Source: Amblyomma americanum
Lineage: Eukaryota > Arthropoda > Arachnida > Ixodida > Ixodidae
Assembly (NCBI RefSeq): GCF_052857255.1
Contig: NW_027526689.1
Span: 62,001 to 126,000, forward strand
Reading direction: 5' to 3'
Length of the DNA: 64,000 nt
In this document: positions 22,870-36,960 of the stretch, piece after piece
Numbering within the stretch: the first letter of the stretch is position 1
Layout of the letters: the number at the start of each line of letters is the position of its first letter
Translations under genes and position numbers: made by a program
The notes under the pieces: generated by a model
What the model saw: only the letters and a program-made list of their open reading frames with translations
What the model was told of the DNA's origin: nothing
Databases searched by the model: none

Positions 22870-25800
22870 GTTGTATTAAGCACCAATACATGCTTTTCGC
22901 GCAGTTATAAGAGAAAACGTTTTGACGCGTATCACATAGACACTTGTAAAACCGATGTGTTCAGATCTAGCTCGTTTTGGTCTAAAACAGCTTGTTTCGT
23001 TGTATTACGCACGAATAGAAGCTTTTCGAGCAGTTATAAGAGAAAAAGTTTTGACGCGTATCACATGGACACTTGTAAAACCGATGTGTTCAGATCTAGC
23101 CCGTTTTGGTGTAAAACAGCTTGTTTCGGTTTATTAAGCACGAATACAAGCTTTTCGAGCAGTTATGAGAAAAAGTTTTGACGCGTATCACATGGACACT
23201 TCTAAAACCGATGTGTTCAGATCTAGCTCGTTTAGGTCTAAATCAGCTTGTTTCGTTGTAATAAGCACCAATACATGCTTTTCGCGCAGTTATAAGAGAA
23301 AAAGTTTTGACGCGTATCACACACTTGTAAAACCGTTGTGTTCAGATCTAGATCGTTTTGGTCTAAAACAGCTTGTTTCGTTGTATTAATCACGAATACA
23401 TGCTTTTCGCGCAGTTATAAGAGAGAAAGTTTTGACGCGTATCACATAGACACTTGTAAAACCGATGTGTTCAGATCTAGCTCGTTTTGGTCTAAAAAAG
23501 CTTGTTTCGTTGTATTAAGCACGAATACAAGCTTCTCGGGCAGTTATAGAAGAAAAAGTTTTGACGCTTATCAGAGGGACACTTGTAAAACGATGTGTTC
23601 AGATCTAGCTCGTTTCAGTCTAAAACAGCTTGTTTCGTTGGATTAAGCAAGAATACATGCTTTTCGCGCAGTTATAAGAGAAAAAGTTTTGACGCCTATC
23701 ACATGGAGACTTGTACAACCGATGTGTTCAGATCTAGCTCGTTTTGGTCTAAAACAGCTTGTTTCGTTGTATTAATGACGAATACAAGCTTTTCGAGCAG
23801 TTATGAGAAAAAGTTTTGACGCGTATCACATGGACACTTGTAAAACCGATGTGTTCAGATCAAGCTCGTTTAGGTCTAAATCAGCTTGTTTCGTTGTAAT
23901 AAGCACCAATACATGCTTTTCGCGCTGCTATAAGAGAAAAAGTTTTGACGCGTATCACACTTGTAAAATCGTGTTCAGATCTAGATCGTTTTGGTCTAAA
24001 ACAGCTTGTTTCGTTGTACTAAGCACGAATACAACCTTTTCGAGCAGTTAAAAGAGAAAAAGTTGACGCGTATCACAAGGACACTTGTAAAACCGATGTG
24101 CTCAGATCTAGCTCGTTTAGGTCTAAAACAGCTTGTTTCGTTGTATTAAGCACGAATACATGCTTTTCGCGCAGTTATAAGACAAAAAGTTTTGACGCGT
24201 ATCACATAGACACTTGTAAAAATGATGTGTTCAGATCTAGCTCGTTTTCGTCTAAAACAGCTTGTTTCGTTGTATTACGCACGAATACATGCTTTTCGCG
24301 CAGTTATAAGAGAAAAAGTTTTGACGCGTATCACATGCATACTTGTAAAACCGATGTGTTCAGATCTAGCTCGTTTTGGTGTAAAACAGCTTGTTTCGGT
24401 TTATTAAGCACGAATACATGCTTTGGCGCAGTTATAAGAGAAAAACTTTTGACGCGTATCACAAGGACTTGTAAAACCGATGTGTTCAGATTTAGCTCGT
24501 TTTGGTCTAAAACAGCTTGTTTGGTTGTATTAAGCACGAATACAAGCTTTTCGCGCAGTTATAAGAGAAAAAGTTTTGACGCCTGTCACAGGGAGACTTG
24601 TAAAACCCATGTGTTCAGATCTAGCTCGTTTTGGTCTAAAACAGCTTGTTTCGTTGTATTAGGCACGAATACAAGCTTTTCGAGCAGTTATCAGAAGAAG
24701 TTTTGACGCGTATCACACACTTGTAAAACCGTTGTGCTCAGATCTAGCTCGTTTAGGTCTAAAACAGCTTGTTTCGTTGTATTAGGCACGAATACATGCT
24801 TTTCGCGCAGTTATAAGAGAAAAAGTTTTGACGCGTATCACATGGACACTTGTAAAACCGATGTGTTCAAATCTAGCTCGTTTCGGTCTAAAACAGCTTG
24901 TTTCGTTGTATTAAGCACGAATACAACCTTTTCGAGCAGTTAAAAGTGAAAAAGTTTTGAAGCGTATCACATGGACACTTGTAAAACCGATGTATTCAGA
25001 TCTAGCTCGTTTAGGTCCAAAACAGCTTGTTTCGTTGTATTAAGCACGAATACATGCTTTTCACGCAGTTATAAGAGAAAAAATTTTGACGCGTATCACA
25101 TGGACACTTGTAAAACCGGTGTTCAGATCTAGCTCGTTTCGGTCTATAACAGCTTGTGTCGTTGGATTAAGCACGAATACATGCGTTTGGCGCAGTTATA
25201 AGAGAAAGACATTTGATGCTTATCACATGGACACTTGTAAAACCGATGCGTTCAGATTAGTTCGTTTTGGTCTAAAACAGCTTGTTTCGTTGTATTAAGC
25301 ACGAATACAATCTTTTCGCGCAGTTATAGAAGATAAAGTTTTGACGCTTATCAGAGGGACACTTGTAAAACCGATGTGTTCAGATCTAGCTAGTTTCTGT
25401 CTAAAACAGCTTGCTTCGTTGGATTAAGCACGAATACATGCTTTTCGCGCAGTTATAAGAGAAAGTTTTGACGCGTATCACATGGACACTTTTAAAACCG
25501 ATGTGTTCAGATCTAGCTCGTATTGGTCTAAAAAAGCTTGTTTCTTTGTATTAGGCACGAATACAAGCTTCTCGGGCAGTTATGGGAAAAAGTTTTGACG
25601 CGTATCACATGGACACTTGTAAAACCGATGTGTTCAGATGTAGCTCGTTTAGGTCTAAAACAGCTTGTTTTGTTGTATTGAGCACGAATACAACTTTTTC
25701 GAGCAGTTAAAAGAGAAAAAATTTTGACGCGTATCACGTGGACAATTTTAAAACCGATATGTTCAGATCTAGCTCGTTTTGGTCTAAAACAGCTTGTTTC

Positions 25801-27975
25801 GTTGTATTAAGCACGAATACAAGCTTTTCGAGCAGTTATCAGAAGAAGTTTTAACGCGTATCACATGGACACTTGTAAAACCGATGTGTTCAGATCTAGC
25901 TCGTTTAGGTCTAAAACAGCTTGTTTCGTTGTATTAAGCACCAATACATGCTTTTCGCGCAGTTATAAGAGAAAACGTTTTGACGCGTATCACATAGACA
26001 CTTGTAAAACCGATGTGTTCAGATCTAGCTCGTTTTGGTCTAAAACAGCTTGTTTCGTTGTATTACGCACGAATAGAAGCTTTTCGAGCAGTTATAAGAG
26101 AAAAAGTTTTGACGCGTATCACATGGACACTTGTAAAACCGATGTGTTCAGATCTAGCCCGTTTTGGTGTAAAACAGCTTGTTTCGGTTTATTAAGCACG
26201 AATACAAGCTTTTCGAGCAGTTATGAGAAAAAGTTTTGACGCGTATCACATGGACACTTGTAAAACCGATGTGTTCAGATCTAGCTCGTTTAGGTCTAAA
26301 TCAGCTTGTTTCGTTGTAATAAGCACCAATACATGCTTTTCGCGCAGTTATAAGAGAAAAAGTTTTGACGCGTATCACACACTTGTAAAACCGTTGTGTT
26401 CAGATCTAGATCGTTTTGGTCTAAAACAGCTTGTTTCGTTGTATTAATCACGAATACATGCTTTTCGCGCAGTTATAAGAGAGAAAGTTTTGACGCGTAT
26501 CACATAGACACTTGTAAAACCGATGTGTTCAGATCTAGCTCGTTTTGGTCTAAAAAAGCTTGTTTCGTTGTATTAAGCACGAATACAAGCTTCTCGGGCA
26601 GTTATAGAAGAAAAAGTTTTGACGCTTATCAGAGGGACACTTGTAAAACGATGTGTTCAGATCTAGCTCGTTTCAGTCTAAAACAGCTTGTTTCGTTGGA
26701 TTAAGCAAGAATACATGCTTTTCGCGCAGTTATAAGAGAAAAAGTTTTGACGCCTATCACATGGAGACTTGTACAACCGATGTGTTCAGATCTAGCTCGT
26801 TTTGGTCTGAAACAGCTTGTTTCGTTGTAATAATGACGAATACAAGCTTTTCGAGCAGTTATGAGAAAAAGTTTTGACGCGTATCACATGGACACTTGTA
26901 AAACCGATGTGTTCAGATCAAGCTCGTTTAGGTCTAAATCAGCTTGTTTCGTTGTAATAAGCACCAATACATGCTCTTCGCGCTGCTATAAGAGAAAAAG
27001 TTTTGACGCGTATCACACACTTGTAAAATCGTTGTGTTCAGATCTAGATCGTTTTGGTCTAAAACAGCTTGTTTCGTTGTATTAAGCACGAATACAACCC
27101 TTTCGAGCAGTTAAAAGAGAAAAAGTTGACGCGTATCACATGGACACTTGTAAAACCGATGTGCTCAGATCTAGCTCGTTTAGGTCTAAAACAGCTTGTT
27201 TCGTTGTATTAAGCACGAATACATGCTTTTCGCGCAGTTATAAGACAAAAAGTTTTGACGCGTATCACATAGACACTTGTAAAAATGATGTGTTCAGATC
27301 TAGCTCGTTTTGGTCTAAAACAGCTTGTTTCGTTGTATTACGCACGAATACATGCTTTTCGCGCAGTTATAAGAGAAAAAGTTTTGACGCGTATCACATG
27401 GATACTTGTAAAACCGATGTGTTCAGATCTAGCTCGTTTTGGTGTAAAACAGCTTGTTTCAGTTTATTAAGCACGAATACATGCTTTGGCGCAGTTATAA
27501 GAGAAAAACTTTTGACGCGTATCACAAGGACTTGTAAAACCGATGTGTTCAGATTTAGCTCGTTTTGGTCTAAAACAGCTTGTTTGGTTGTATTAAGCAC
27601 GAATACAAGCTTTTCGCGCAGTTATAAGAGAAAAAGTTTTGACGCCTGTCACAGGGAGACTTGTAAAACCCATGTGTTCAGATCTAGCTCGTTTTGGTCT
27701 AAAAAGCTTGTTTCGTTGTATTAAGCACGAATACAAGCTTTTCGAGCAGTTATCAGAAGAAGTTTTGACGCGTATCACACACTTGTAAAACCGTTGTGCT
27801 CAGATTTAGCTCGTTTAGGTCTAAAACAGCTTGTTTCGTTGTATTAGGCACGAATACATGCTTTTCGCGCAGTTATAAGAGAAAAAGTTTTGACGCGTTC
27901 ACATAGACACTTGTAAAAACGATGTGTTCAGATCTAGCTCGTTTTGGTCTAAAACAGCTTGTTTCGTTGTATTAC
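22870..27975. repeat. Long-range block S13, copy 1
   Basis: Matches about 42196-47305 with a shift of 19326 bp, becoming 19331 bp after the 5 bp indel near 23965. Order and variants of about 40 monomers are preserved, including the S9 internal duplication. Confidence 0.9.
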
Positions 27976-29855
27976 GCACGAATACAAGCTTTTCGAGCAG
28001 TTATGAGAAAAAGTTTTGACGCGTATCACATGGACACTTGTAAAACCGATGTGTTCAGATCTAGCTCGTTTAGGTCTAAAACAGCTTGTTTCGTTGTATT
28101 AAGCACGAATACATGCTTTTCGCGCAGTTATAAGAGAAAAAGTTTTGACGCGTATCGCATGGATACTTGTAAAACCGATGTGTTCAGATCTAGCTCGTTT
28201 TGGTGTAAAACAGCATGTTTCGGTTTATTAAGCACCAATACATGCTTTTCGCGCAGGTATAGGAGAAAAAGTTTTGACGCGTATCATAGACACTTGTAAA
28301 ACCGATGTATTCAGATCTAACTCGTTTTGGTCTAAAACAGCTTGTTTCGTTGTATTACGCACGAATACAAGCTTTTCGAGCAGTTATAAGAGAAAAAGTT
28401 TTGGCGCGTATCCCATGGAGACTTGTAAAACCGATGTGTTCAGATCTAGCTCGTTTAGGTGTAAAACAGCTTGTTTCGATTTATTAAGCACGAATACATG
28501 CTTTGGCGCAGTTATAAGAGAAAAACTTTTGACGCGTATCACAAGAACACGTAAAACCGATGCGTTCAGATTAGCTCGTTTCGTTCTAAAACATCTTGTT
28601 TCGTTGTATTAAGCACGAATACAACCTTTTCGAGCAGTTATAAGAGAAAAAGTTTTGACGCCTGTCACAGGGAGACTTGTAAAACCGATGTGTTCAGATC
28701 TAGCTCGTTTAGGTCTAAAACAGCTTGTTTCGTTTTATTAAGCACGAATACAAGCTTTTCGAGCAGTTATGAGAAAAAGTTTTGGACACTTGTAAAACCG
28801 ATGTGTTCAGATCTAGCTCGTTTAGGTCTAAAACAGCTTGTTTCGTTGTATTAAGCACGAATACATGCTTTTCGCGCAGTTAAAAGAGAGAAAGTTCTGA
28901 CGCGTATCACATAGACACTTGTAAAACGGATGTGTTCAAATCTAGCTCGTTTCGGTCTAAAACAGCTGGTTTCGTTGTATTAAGCACGAATACAACCTTT
29001 TCGAGCAGTTAAAAGTGAAAAAGTTTTGAAGCGTATCACATGGACACTTGTAAAACCGATGTATTCAGATCTAGCTCGTTTAGGTCTAAAACAGCTTGTT
29101 TCGTTGTATTAAGCACGAATACATGCTTTTCACGCAGTTATAAGAGAAAAACTTTTGACGCGTATCACATGGACACTTGTAAAACCGGTGTTCAGATCTA
29201 GCTCGTTTCGGTCTATAACAGCTTGTGTCGTTGGATTAAGCACGAATACATGCGTTTGGCGCAGTTATAAGAGAAAGACATTTGATGCTTATCACATGGA
29301 CACTTGTAAAACCGATGCGTTCAGATTAGTTCGTTTTGGTCTAAAACAGCTTGTTTCGTTGTATTAAGCACGAATACAATCTTTTCGCGCAGTTATAGAA
29401 GATAAAGTTTTGACGCTTATCAGAGGGACACTTGTAAAACCGATGTGTTCAGATCTAGCTAGTTTCTGTCTAAAACAGCTTGCTTCGTTGGATTAAGCAA
29501 GAATACATGCTTTTCGCGCAGTTATAAGAGAAAGTTTTGACGCGTATCACATGGACACTTTTAAAACCGATGTGTTCAGATCTTGCTCGTTTTGGTCTAA
29601 AAAAGCTTGTTTCTTTGTATTAAGCACGAATACAAGCTTCTCGGGCAGTTATGGGAAAAAGTTTTGACGCGTATCACATGGACACTTGTAAAACCGATGT
29701 GTTCAGATCTAGCTCGTTTTGGTCTAAAACAGCTTGTTTCGTTGTATTACGCACGAATACAAGCTTTTCGAGCAGTTATGAGAAAAAGTTTTGACGCGTA
29801 TCACATGGACACTTGTAAAACCGATGTGTTCAGATCTAGCTCGTTTAGGTCTAAA
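24640..29855. repeat. 41-monomer tandem duplication S10, copy 1
   Basis: Directly followed by a near-identical copy at 29856-35070, constant shift 5215 bp with no net indel. By eye I found six substitutions: 25083/30298, 25671/30886, 28257/33472, 28712/33927, 28778/33993 and 29023/34238. I did not compare every base. It is the largest clean tandem duplication here and must be recent. Confidence 0.95.
24858..27891. repeat. 24-monomer tandem duplication S9, copy 2
   Basis: Second copy of 21800-24830. Differences include GGTCTGAAACAGC (near 26814), TGCTCTTCGCGC (near 26973) and GGTCTAAAAAGC (near 27698). All three are also in the 5215 bp-shifted copy, so this duplication predates that one. Confidence 0.92.
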
Positions 29856-32800
29856 ACAGCTTGTTTCGTTGTATTAGGCACGAATACAAGCTTTTCGAGC
29901 AGTTATCAGAAGAAGTTTTGACGCGTATCACACACTTGTAAAACCGTTGTGCTCAGATCTAGCTCGTTTAGGTCTAAAACAGCTTGTTTCGTTGTATTAG
30001 GCACGAATACATGCTTTTCGCGCAGTTATAAGAGAAAAAGTTTTGACGCGTATCACATGGACACTTGTAAAACCGATGTGTTCAAATCTAGCTCGTTTCG
30101 GTCTAAAACAGCTTGTTTCGTTGTATTAAGCACGAATACAACCTTTTCGAGCAGTTAAAAGTGAAAAAGTTTTGAAGCGTATCACATGGACACTTGTAAA
30201 ACCGATGTATTCAGATCTAGCTCGTTTAGGTCCAAAACAGCTTGTTTCGTTGTATTAAGCACGAATACATGCTTTTCACGCAGTTATAAGAGAAAAACTT
30301 TTGACGCGTATCACATGGACACTTGTAAAACCGGTGTTCAGATCTAGCTCGTTTCGGTCTATAACAGCTTGTGTCGTTGGATTAAGCACGAATACATGCG
30401 TTTGGCGCAGTTATAAGAGAAAGACATTTGATGCTTATCACATGGACACTTGTAAAACCGATGCGTTCAGATTAGTTCGTTTTGGTCTAAAACAGCTTGT
30501 TTCGTTGTATTAAGCACGAATACAATCTTTTCGCGCAGTTATAGAAGATAAAGTTTTGACGCTTATCAGAGGGACACTTGTAAAACCGATGTGTTCAGAT
30601 CTAGCTAGTTTCTGTCTAAAACAGCTTGCTTCGTTGGATTAAGCACGAATACATGCTTTTCGCGCAGTTATAAGAGAAAGTTTTGACGCGTATCACATGG
30701 ACACTTTTAAAACCGATGTGTTCAGATCTAGCTCGTATTGGTCTAAAAAAGCTTGTTTCTTTGTATTAGGCACGAATACAAGCTTCTCGGGCAGTTATGG
30801 GAAAAAGTTTTGACGCGTATCACATGGACACTTGTAAAACCGATGTGTTCAGATGTAGCTCGTTTAGGTCTAAAACAGCTTGTTTCGTTGTATTGAGCAC
30901 GAATACAACTTTTTCGAGCAGTTAAAAGAGAAAAAATTTTGACGCGTATCACGTGGACAATTTTAAAACCGATATGTTCAGATCTAGCTCGTTTTGGTCT
31001 AAAACAGCTTGTTTCGTTGTATTAAGCACGAATACAAGCTTTTCGAGCAGTTATCAGAAGAAGTTTTAACGCGTATCACATGGACACTTGTAAAACCGAT
31101 GTGTTCAGATCTAGCTCGTTTAGGTCTAAAACAGCTTGTTTCGTTGTATTAAGCACCAATACATGCTTTTCGCGCAGTTATAAGAGAAAACGTTTTGACG
31201 CGTATCACATAGACACTTGTAAAACCGATGTGTTCAGATCTAGCTCGTTTTGGTCTAAAACAGCTTGTTTCGTTGTATTACGCACGAATAGAAGCTTTTC
31301 GAGCAGTTATAAGAGAAAAAGTTTTGACGCGTATCACATGGACACTTGTAAAACCGATGTGTTCAGATCTAGCCCGTTTTGGTGTAAAACAGCTTGTTTC
31401 GGTTTATTAAGCACGAATACAAGCTTTTCGAGCAGTTATGAGAAAAAGTTTTGACGCGTATCACATGGACACTTGTAAAACCGATGTGTTCAGATCTAGC
31501 TCGTTTAGGTCTAAATCAGCTTGTTTCGTTGTAATAAGCACCAATACATGCTTTTCGCGCAGTTATAAGAGAAAAAGTTTTGACGCGTATCACACACTTG
31601 TAAAACCGTTGTGTTCAGATCTAGATCGTTTTGGTCTAAAACAGCTTGTTTCGTTGTATTAATCACGAATACATGCTTTTCGCGCAGTTATAAGAGAGAA
31701 AGTTTTGACGCGTATCACATAGACACTTGTAAAACCGATGTGTTCAGATCTAGCTCGTTTTGGTCTAAAAAAGCTTGTTTCGTTGTATTAAGCACGAATA
31801 CAAGCTTCTCGGGCAGTTATAGAAGAAAAAGTTTTGACGCTTATCAGAGGGACACTTGTAAAACGATGTGTTCAGATCTAGCTCGTTTCAGTCTAAAACA
31901 GCTTGTTTCGTTGGATTAAGCAAGAATACATGCTTTTCGCGCAGTTATAAGAGAAAAAGTTTTGACGCCTATCACATGGAGACTTGTACAACCGATGTGT
32001 TCAGATCTAGCTCGTTTTGGTCTGAAACAGCTTGTTTCGTTGTAATAATGACGAATACAAGCTTTTCGAGCAGTTATGAGAAAAAGTTTTGACGCGTATC
32101 ACATGGACACTTGTAAAACCGATGTGTTCAGATCAAGCTCGTTTAGGTCTAAATCAGCTTGTTTCGTTGTAATAAGCACCAATACATGCTCTTCGCGCTG
32201 CTATAAGAGAAAAAGTTTTGACGCGTATCACACACTTGTAAAATCGTTGTGTTCAGATCTAGATCGTTTTGGTCTAAAACAGCTTGTTTCGTTGTATTAA
32301 GCACGAATACAACCCTTTCGAGCAGTTAAAAGAGAAAAAGTTGACGCGTATCACATGGACACTTGTAAAACCGATGTGCTCAGATCTAGCTCGTTTAGGT
32401 CTAAAACAGCTTGTTTCGTTGTATTAAGCACGAATACATGCTTTTCGCGCAGTTATAAGACAAAAAGTTTTGACGCGTATCACATAGACACTTGTAAAAA
32501 TGATGTGTTCAGATCTAGCTCGTTTTGGTCTAAAACAGCTTGTTTCGTTGTATTACGCACGAATACATGCTTTTCGCGCAGTTATAAGAGAAAAAGTTTT
32601 GACGCGTATCACATGGATACTTGTAAAACCGATGTGTTCAGATCTAGCTCGTTTTGGTGTAAAACAGCTTGTTTCAGTTTATTAAGCACGAATACATGCT
32701 TTGGCGCAGTTATAAGAGAAAAACTTTTGACGCGTATCACAAGGACTTGTAAAACCGATGTGTTCAGATTTAGCTCGTTTTGGTCTAAAACAGCTTGTTT

Positions 32801-35070
32801 GGTTGTATTAAGCACGAATACAAGCTTTTCGCGCAGTTATAAGAGAAAAAGTTTTGACGCCTGTCACAGGGAGACTTGTAAAACCCATGTGTTCAGATCT
32901 AGCTCGTTTTGGTCTAAAAAGCTTGTTTCGTTGTATTAAGCACGAATACAAGCTTTTCGAGCAGTTATCAGAAGAAGTTTTGACGCGTATCACACACTTG
33001 TAAAACCGTTGTGCTCAGATTTAGCTCGTTTAGGTCTAAAACAGCTTGTTTCGTTGTATTAGGCACGAATACATGCTTTTCGCGCAGTTATAAGAGAAAA
33101 AGTTTTGACGCGTTCACATAGACACTTGTAAAAACGATGTGTTCAGATCTAGCTCGTTTTGGTCTAAAACAGCTTGTTTCGTTGTATTACGCACGAATAC
33201 AAGCTTTTCGAGCAGTTATGAGAAAAAGTTTTGACGCGTATCACATGGACACTTGTAAAACCGATGTGTTCAGATCTAGCTCGTTTAGGTCTAAAACAGC
33301 TTGTTTCGTTGTATTAAGCACGAATACATGCTTTTCGCGCAGTTATAAGAGAAAAAGTTTTGACGCGTATCGCATGGATACTTGTAAAACCGATGTGTTC
33401 AGATCTAGCTCGTTTTGGTGTAAAACAGCATGTTTCGGTTTATTAAGCACCAATACATGCTTTTCGCGCAGTTATAGGAGAAAAAGTTTTGACGCGTATC
33501 ATAGACACTTGTAAAACCGATGTATTCAGATCTAACTCGTTTTGGTCTAAAACAGCTTGTTTCGTTGTATTACGCACGAATACAAGCTTTTCGAGCAGTT
33601 ATAAGAGAAAAAGTTTTGGCGCGTATCCCATGGAGACTTGTAAAACCGATGTGTTCAGATCTAGCTCGTTTAGGTGTAAAACAGCTTGTTTCGATTTATT
33701 AAGCACGAATACATGCTTTGGCGCAGTTATAAGAGAAAAACTTTTGACGCGTATCACAAGAACACGTAAAACCGATGCGTTCAGATTAGCTCGTTTCGTT
33801 CTAAAACATCTTGTTTCGTTGTATTAAGCACGAATACAACCTTTTCGAGCAGTTATAAGAGAAAAAGTTTTGACGCCTGTCACAGGGAGACTTGTAAAAC
33901 CGATGTGTTCAGATCTAGCTCGTTTATGTCTAAAACAGCTTGTTTCGTTTTATTAAGCACGAATACAAGCTTTTCGAGCAGTTATGAGAAAACGTTTTGG
34001 ACACTTGTAAAACCGATGTGTTCAGATCTAGCTCGTTTAGGTCTAAAACAGCTTGTTTCGTTGTATTAAGCACGAATACATGCTTTTCGCGCAGTTAAAA
34101 GAGAGAAAGTTCTGACGCGTATCACATAGACACTTGTAAAACGGATGTGTTCAAATCTAGCTCGTTTCGGTCTAAAACAGCTGGTTTCGTTGTATTAAGC
34201 ACGAATACAACCTTTTCGAGCAGTTAAAAGTGAAAAACTTTTGAAGCGTATCACATGGACACTTGTAAAACCGATGTATTCAGATCTAGCTCGTTTAGGT
34301 CTAAAACAGCTTGTTTCGTTGTATTAAGCACGAATACATGCTTTTCACGCAGTTATAAGAGAAAAACTTTTGACGCGTATCACATGGACACTTGTAAAAC
34401 CGGTGTTCAGATCTAGCTCGTTTCGGTCTATAACAGCTTGTGTCGTTGGATTAAGCACGAATACATGCGTTTGGCGCAGTTATAAGAGAAAGACATTTGA
34501 TGCTTATCACATGGACACTTGTAAAACCGATGCGTTCAGATTAGTTCGTTTTGGTCTAAAACAGCTTGTTTCGTTGTATTAAGCACGAATACAATCTTTT
34601 CGCGCAGTTATAGAAGATAAAGTTTTGACGCTTATCAGAGGGACACTTGTAAAACCGATGTGTTCAGATCTAGCTAGTTTCTGTCTAAAACAGCTTGCTT
34701 CGTTGGATTAAGCAAGAATACATGCTTTTCGCGCAGTTATAAGAGAAAGTTTTGACGCGTATCACATGGACACTTTTAAAACCGATGTGTTCAGATCTTG
34801 CTCGTTTTGGTCTAAAAAAGCTTGTTTCTTTGTATTAAGCACGAATACAAGCTTCTCGGGCAGTTATGGGAAAAAGTTTTGACGCGTATCACATGGACAC
34901 TTGTAAAACCGATGTGTTCAGATCTAGCTCGTTTTGGTCTAAAACAGCTTGTTTCGTTGTATTACGCACGAATACAAGCTTTTCGAGCAGTTATGAGAAA
35001 AAGTTTTGACGCGTATCACATGGACACTTGTAAAACCGATGTGTTCAGATCTAGCTCGTTTAGGTCTAAA
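29856..35070. repeat. 41-monomer tandem duplication S10, copy 2
   Basis: Second copy of 24640-29855. The substitutions seen are single bases scattered through the unit. The end of this copy continues straight into block S11. Confidence 0.95.
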
Positions 35071-36960
35071 ACAGCTTGTTTCGTTGTATTAAGCACGAAT
35101 ACATGCTTTTCGCGCAGTTATAAGAGAAAAAGTTTTGACGCGTATCACATGGATACTTGAAAAACCGATGTGTTCAGATCTAGCTCGTTTTGGTGTAAAA
35201 CAGCTTGTTTCGGTTTATTAAGCACGAATACATGCTTTGGCGCAGTTATAAGAGAAAAACTTTTGACGCGTATCACAAGGACTTGTAAAACCGATGTGTT
35301 CAGATTTAGCTCGTTTTGGTCTAAAACAGCTTGTTTGGTTGTATTAGGCACGAATACAAGCTTTTCGCGCAGTTATAAGAGAAAAAGTTTTGACGCCTGT
35401 CACAGGGAGACTTGTAAAACCCATGTGTTCAGATCTAGCTCGTTTTGGTCTAAAACAGCTTGTTTCGTTGTATTAAGCACGAATACAAGCTTTTCGAGCA
35501 GTTATCAGAAGAAGTTTTGACCCGTATCACACACTTGTAAAACCGTTGTGCTCAGATCTAGCTCGTTTAGGTCTAAAACAGCTTGTTTCGTTGTATTAAG
35601 CACGAATACAAGCTTTTCGAGCAGTTATGAGAAAACGTTTTGACGCGTATCACATGGACACTTGTAAAACCGATGTGTTCAGATCTAGCTCGTTTAGGTC
35701 TAAATCAGCTTGTTTCGTTGTAATAAGCACCAATACATGCTTTTCGCGCAGCTATAAGAGAAAAAGTTTTGACGCGTATCACACACTTGTAAAACCGTTG
35801 TGCTCAGATCTAGCTCGTTTAGGTCTAAAACAGCTTGTTTCGTTGTATTAGGCACGAATACATGCTTTTCGCGCAGTTATAAGAGAAAAAGTTTTGACGC
35901 GTTCACATAGACACTTGTAAAAATGATGTGTTCAGATCTAGCTCGTTTTGGTCTAAAACAGCTTGTTTCGTTGTATTACGCACGAATACAAGCTTTTCGA
36001 GCAGTTATGAGAAAAAGTTTTGACGCGTATCACATGGACACTTGTAAAACCGATGTGTTCAGATCTAGCTCGTTTAGGTCTAAAACAGCTTGTTTCGTTG
36101 TATTAAGCACGAATACATGCTTTTCGCGCAGTTATAAGAGAAAAAGTTTTGACGCGTATCAAATGGATACTTGTAAAACCGATGTGTTCAGATCTAGCTC
36201 GTTTTGGTGTAAAACAGCTTGTTTCGGTTTATTAAGCACGAATACATGCTTTGGCGCAGTTATAAGAGAGAAACTTTTGACGCGTATCACAAGGACTTGT
36301 AAAACCGATGTGTTCAGATTTAGCTCGTTTTGGTCTAAAACAGCTTGTTTGGTTGTATTAAGCACCAATACATGCTTTCCGCGCAGTTATAAGAGAAAAC
36401 GTTTTGACGCGTATCACATAGACACTTGTAAAACCGATGTGTTCAGATCTAGCTCGTTTTGGTCTAAAACAGCTTGTTTCGTTGTATTACGCACGAATAG
36501 AAGCTTTTCGAGCAGTTATAAGAGAAAAAGTTTTGACGAGTATCACATGGACACTTGTAAAACCGATGTGTTCAGATCTAGCCCGTTTTGGTGTAAAACA
36601 GCTTGTTTCGGTTTATTAAGCACGAATACAAGCTTTTCGAGCAGTTATGAGAAAAAGTTTTGACGCGTATCACATGGACACTTGTAAAACCGATGTGTTC
36701 AGATCTAGCTCGTTTAGGTCTAAATCAGCTTGTTTCGTTGTAATAAGCACCAATACATGCTTTTCGCGCAGTTATAAGAGAAAAAGTTTTGACGCGTATC
36801 ACACACTTGTAAAACCGTTGTGTTCAGATCTAGATCGTTTTGGTCTAAAACAGCTTGTTTCGTTGTATTAATCACGAATACATGCTTTTCGCGCAGTTAT
36901 AAGAGAGAAAGTTTTGACGCGTATCACATAGACACTTGTAAAACCGATGTGTTCAGATCT
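33125..36960. repeat. 46-monomer block S12, copy 1
   Basis: Matches 38970-42805 with a shift of 5845 bp (5844 after about 41609, where GAGAAAATTTTTGACG replaces GAGAAAAAGTTTTGACG). It spans the end of S10 and the first copy of S11, so this block was copied as a unit. Confidence 0.92.
34890..36924. repeat. 16-monomer tandem duplication S11, copy 1
   Basis: Directly followed by its copy at 36925-38959 (shift 2035 bp), with homology running on to about 39200. The only difference I noticed is A at 35785 against C at 37820. A third copy is embedded in 38985-42805. Confidence 0.94.

Larger units (their letters stand above)
21800..24830. repeat. 24-monomer tandem duplication S9, copy 1
   Basis: Matches 24858-27891 with a shift of 3058 bp, rising to 3063 bp after about 23965. 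The 5 bp change comes from a private short form TATCACACTTGTAAAATC in this copy where copy 2 has TATCACACACTTG and CGTTGTGTTC. Confidence 0.92.
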
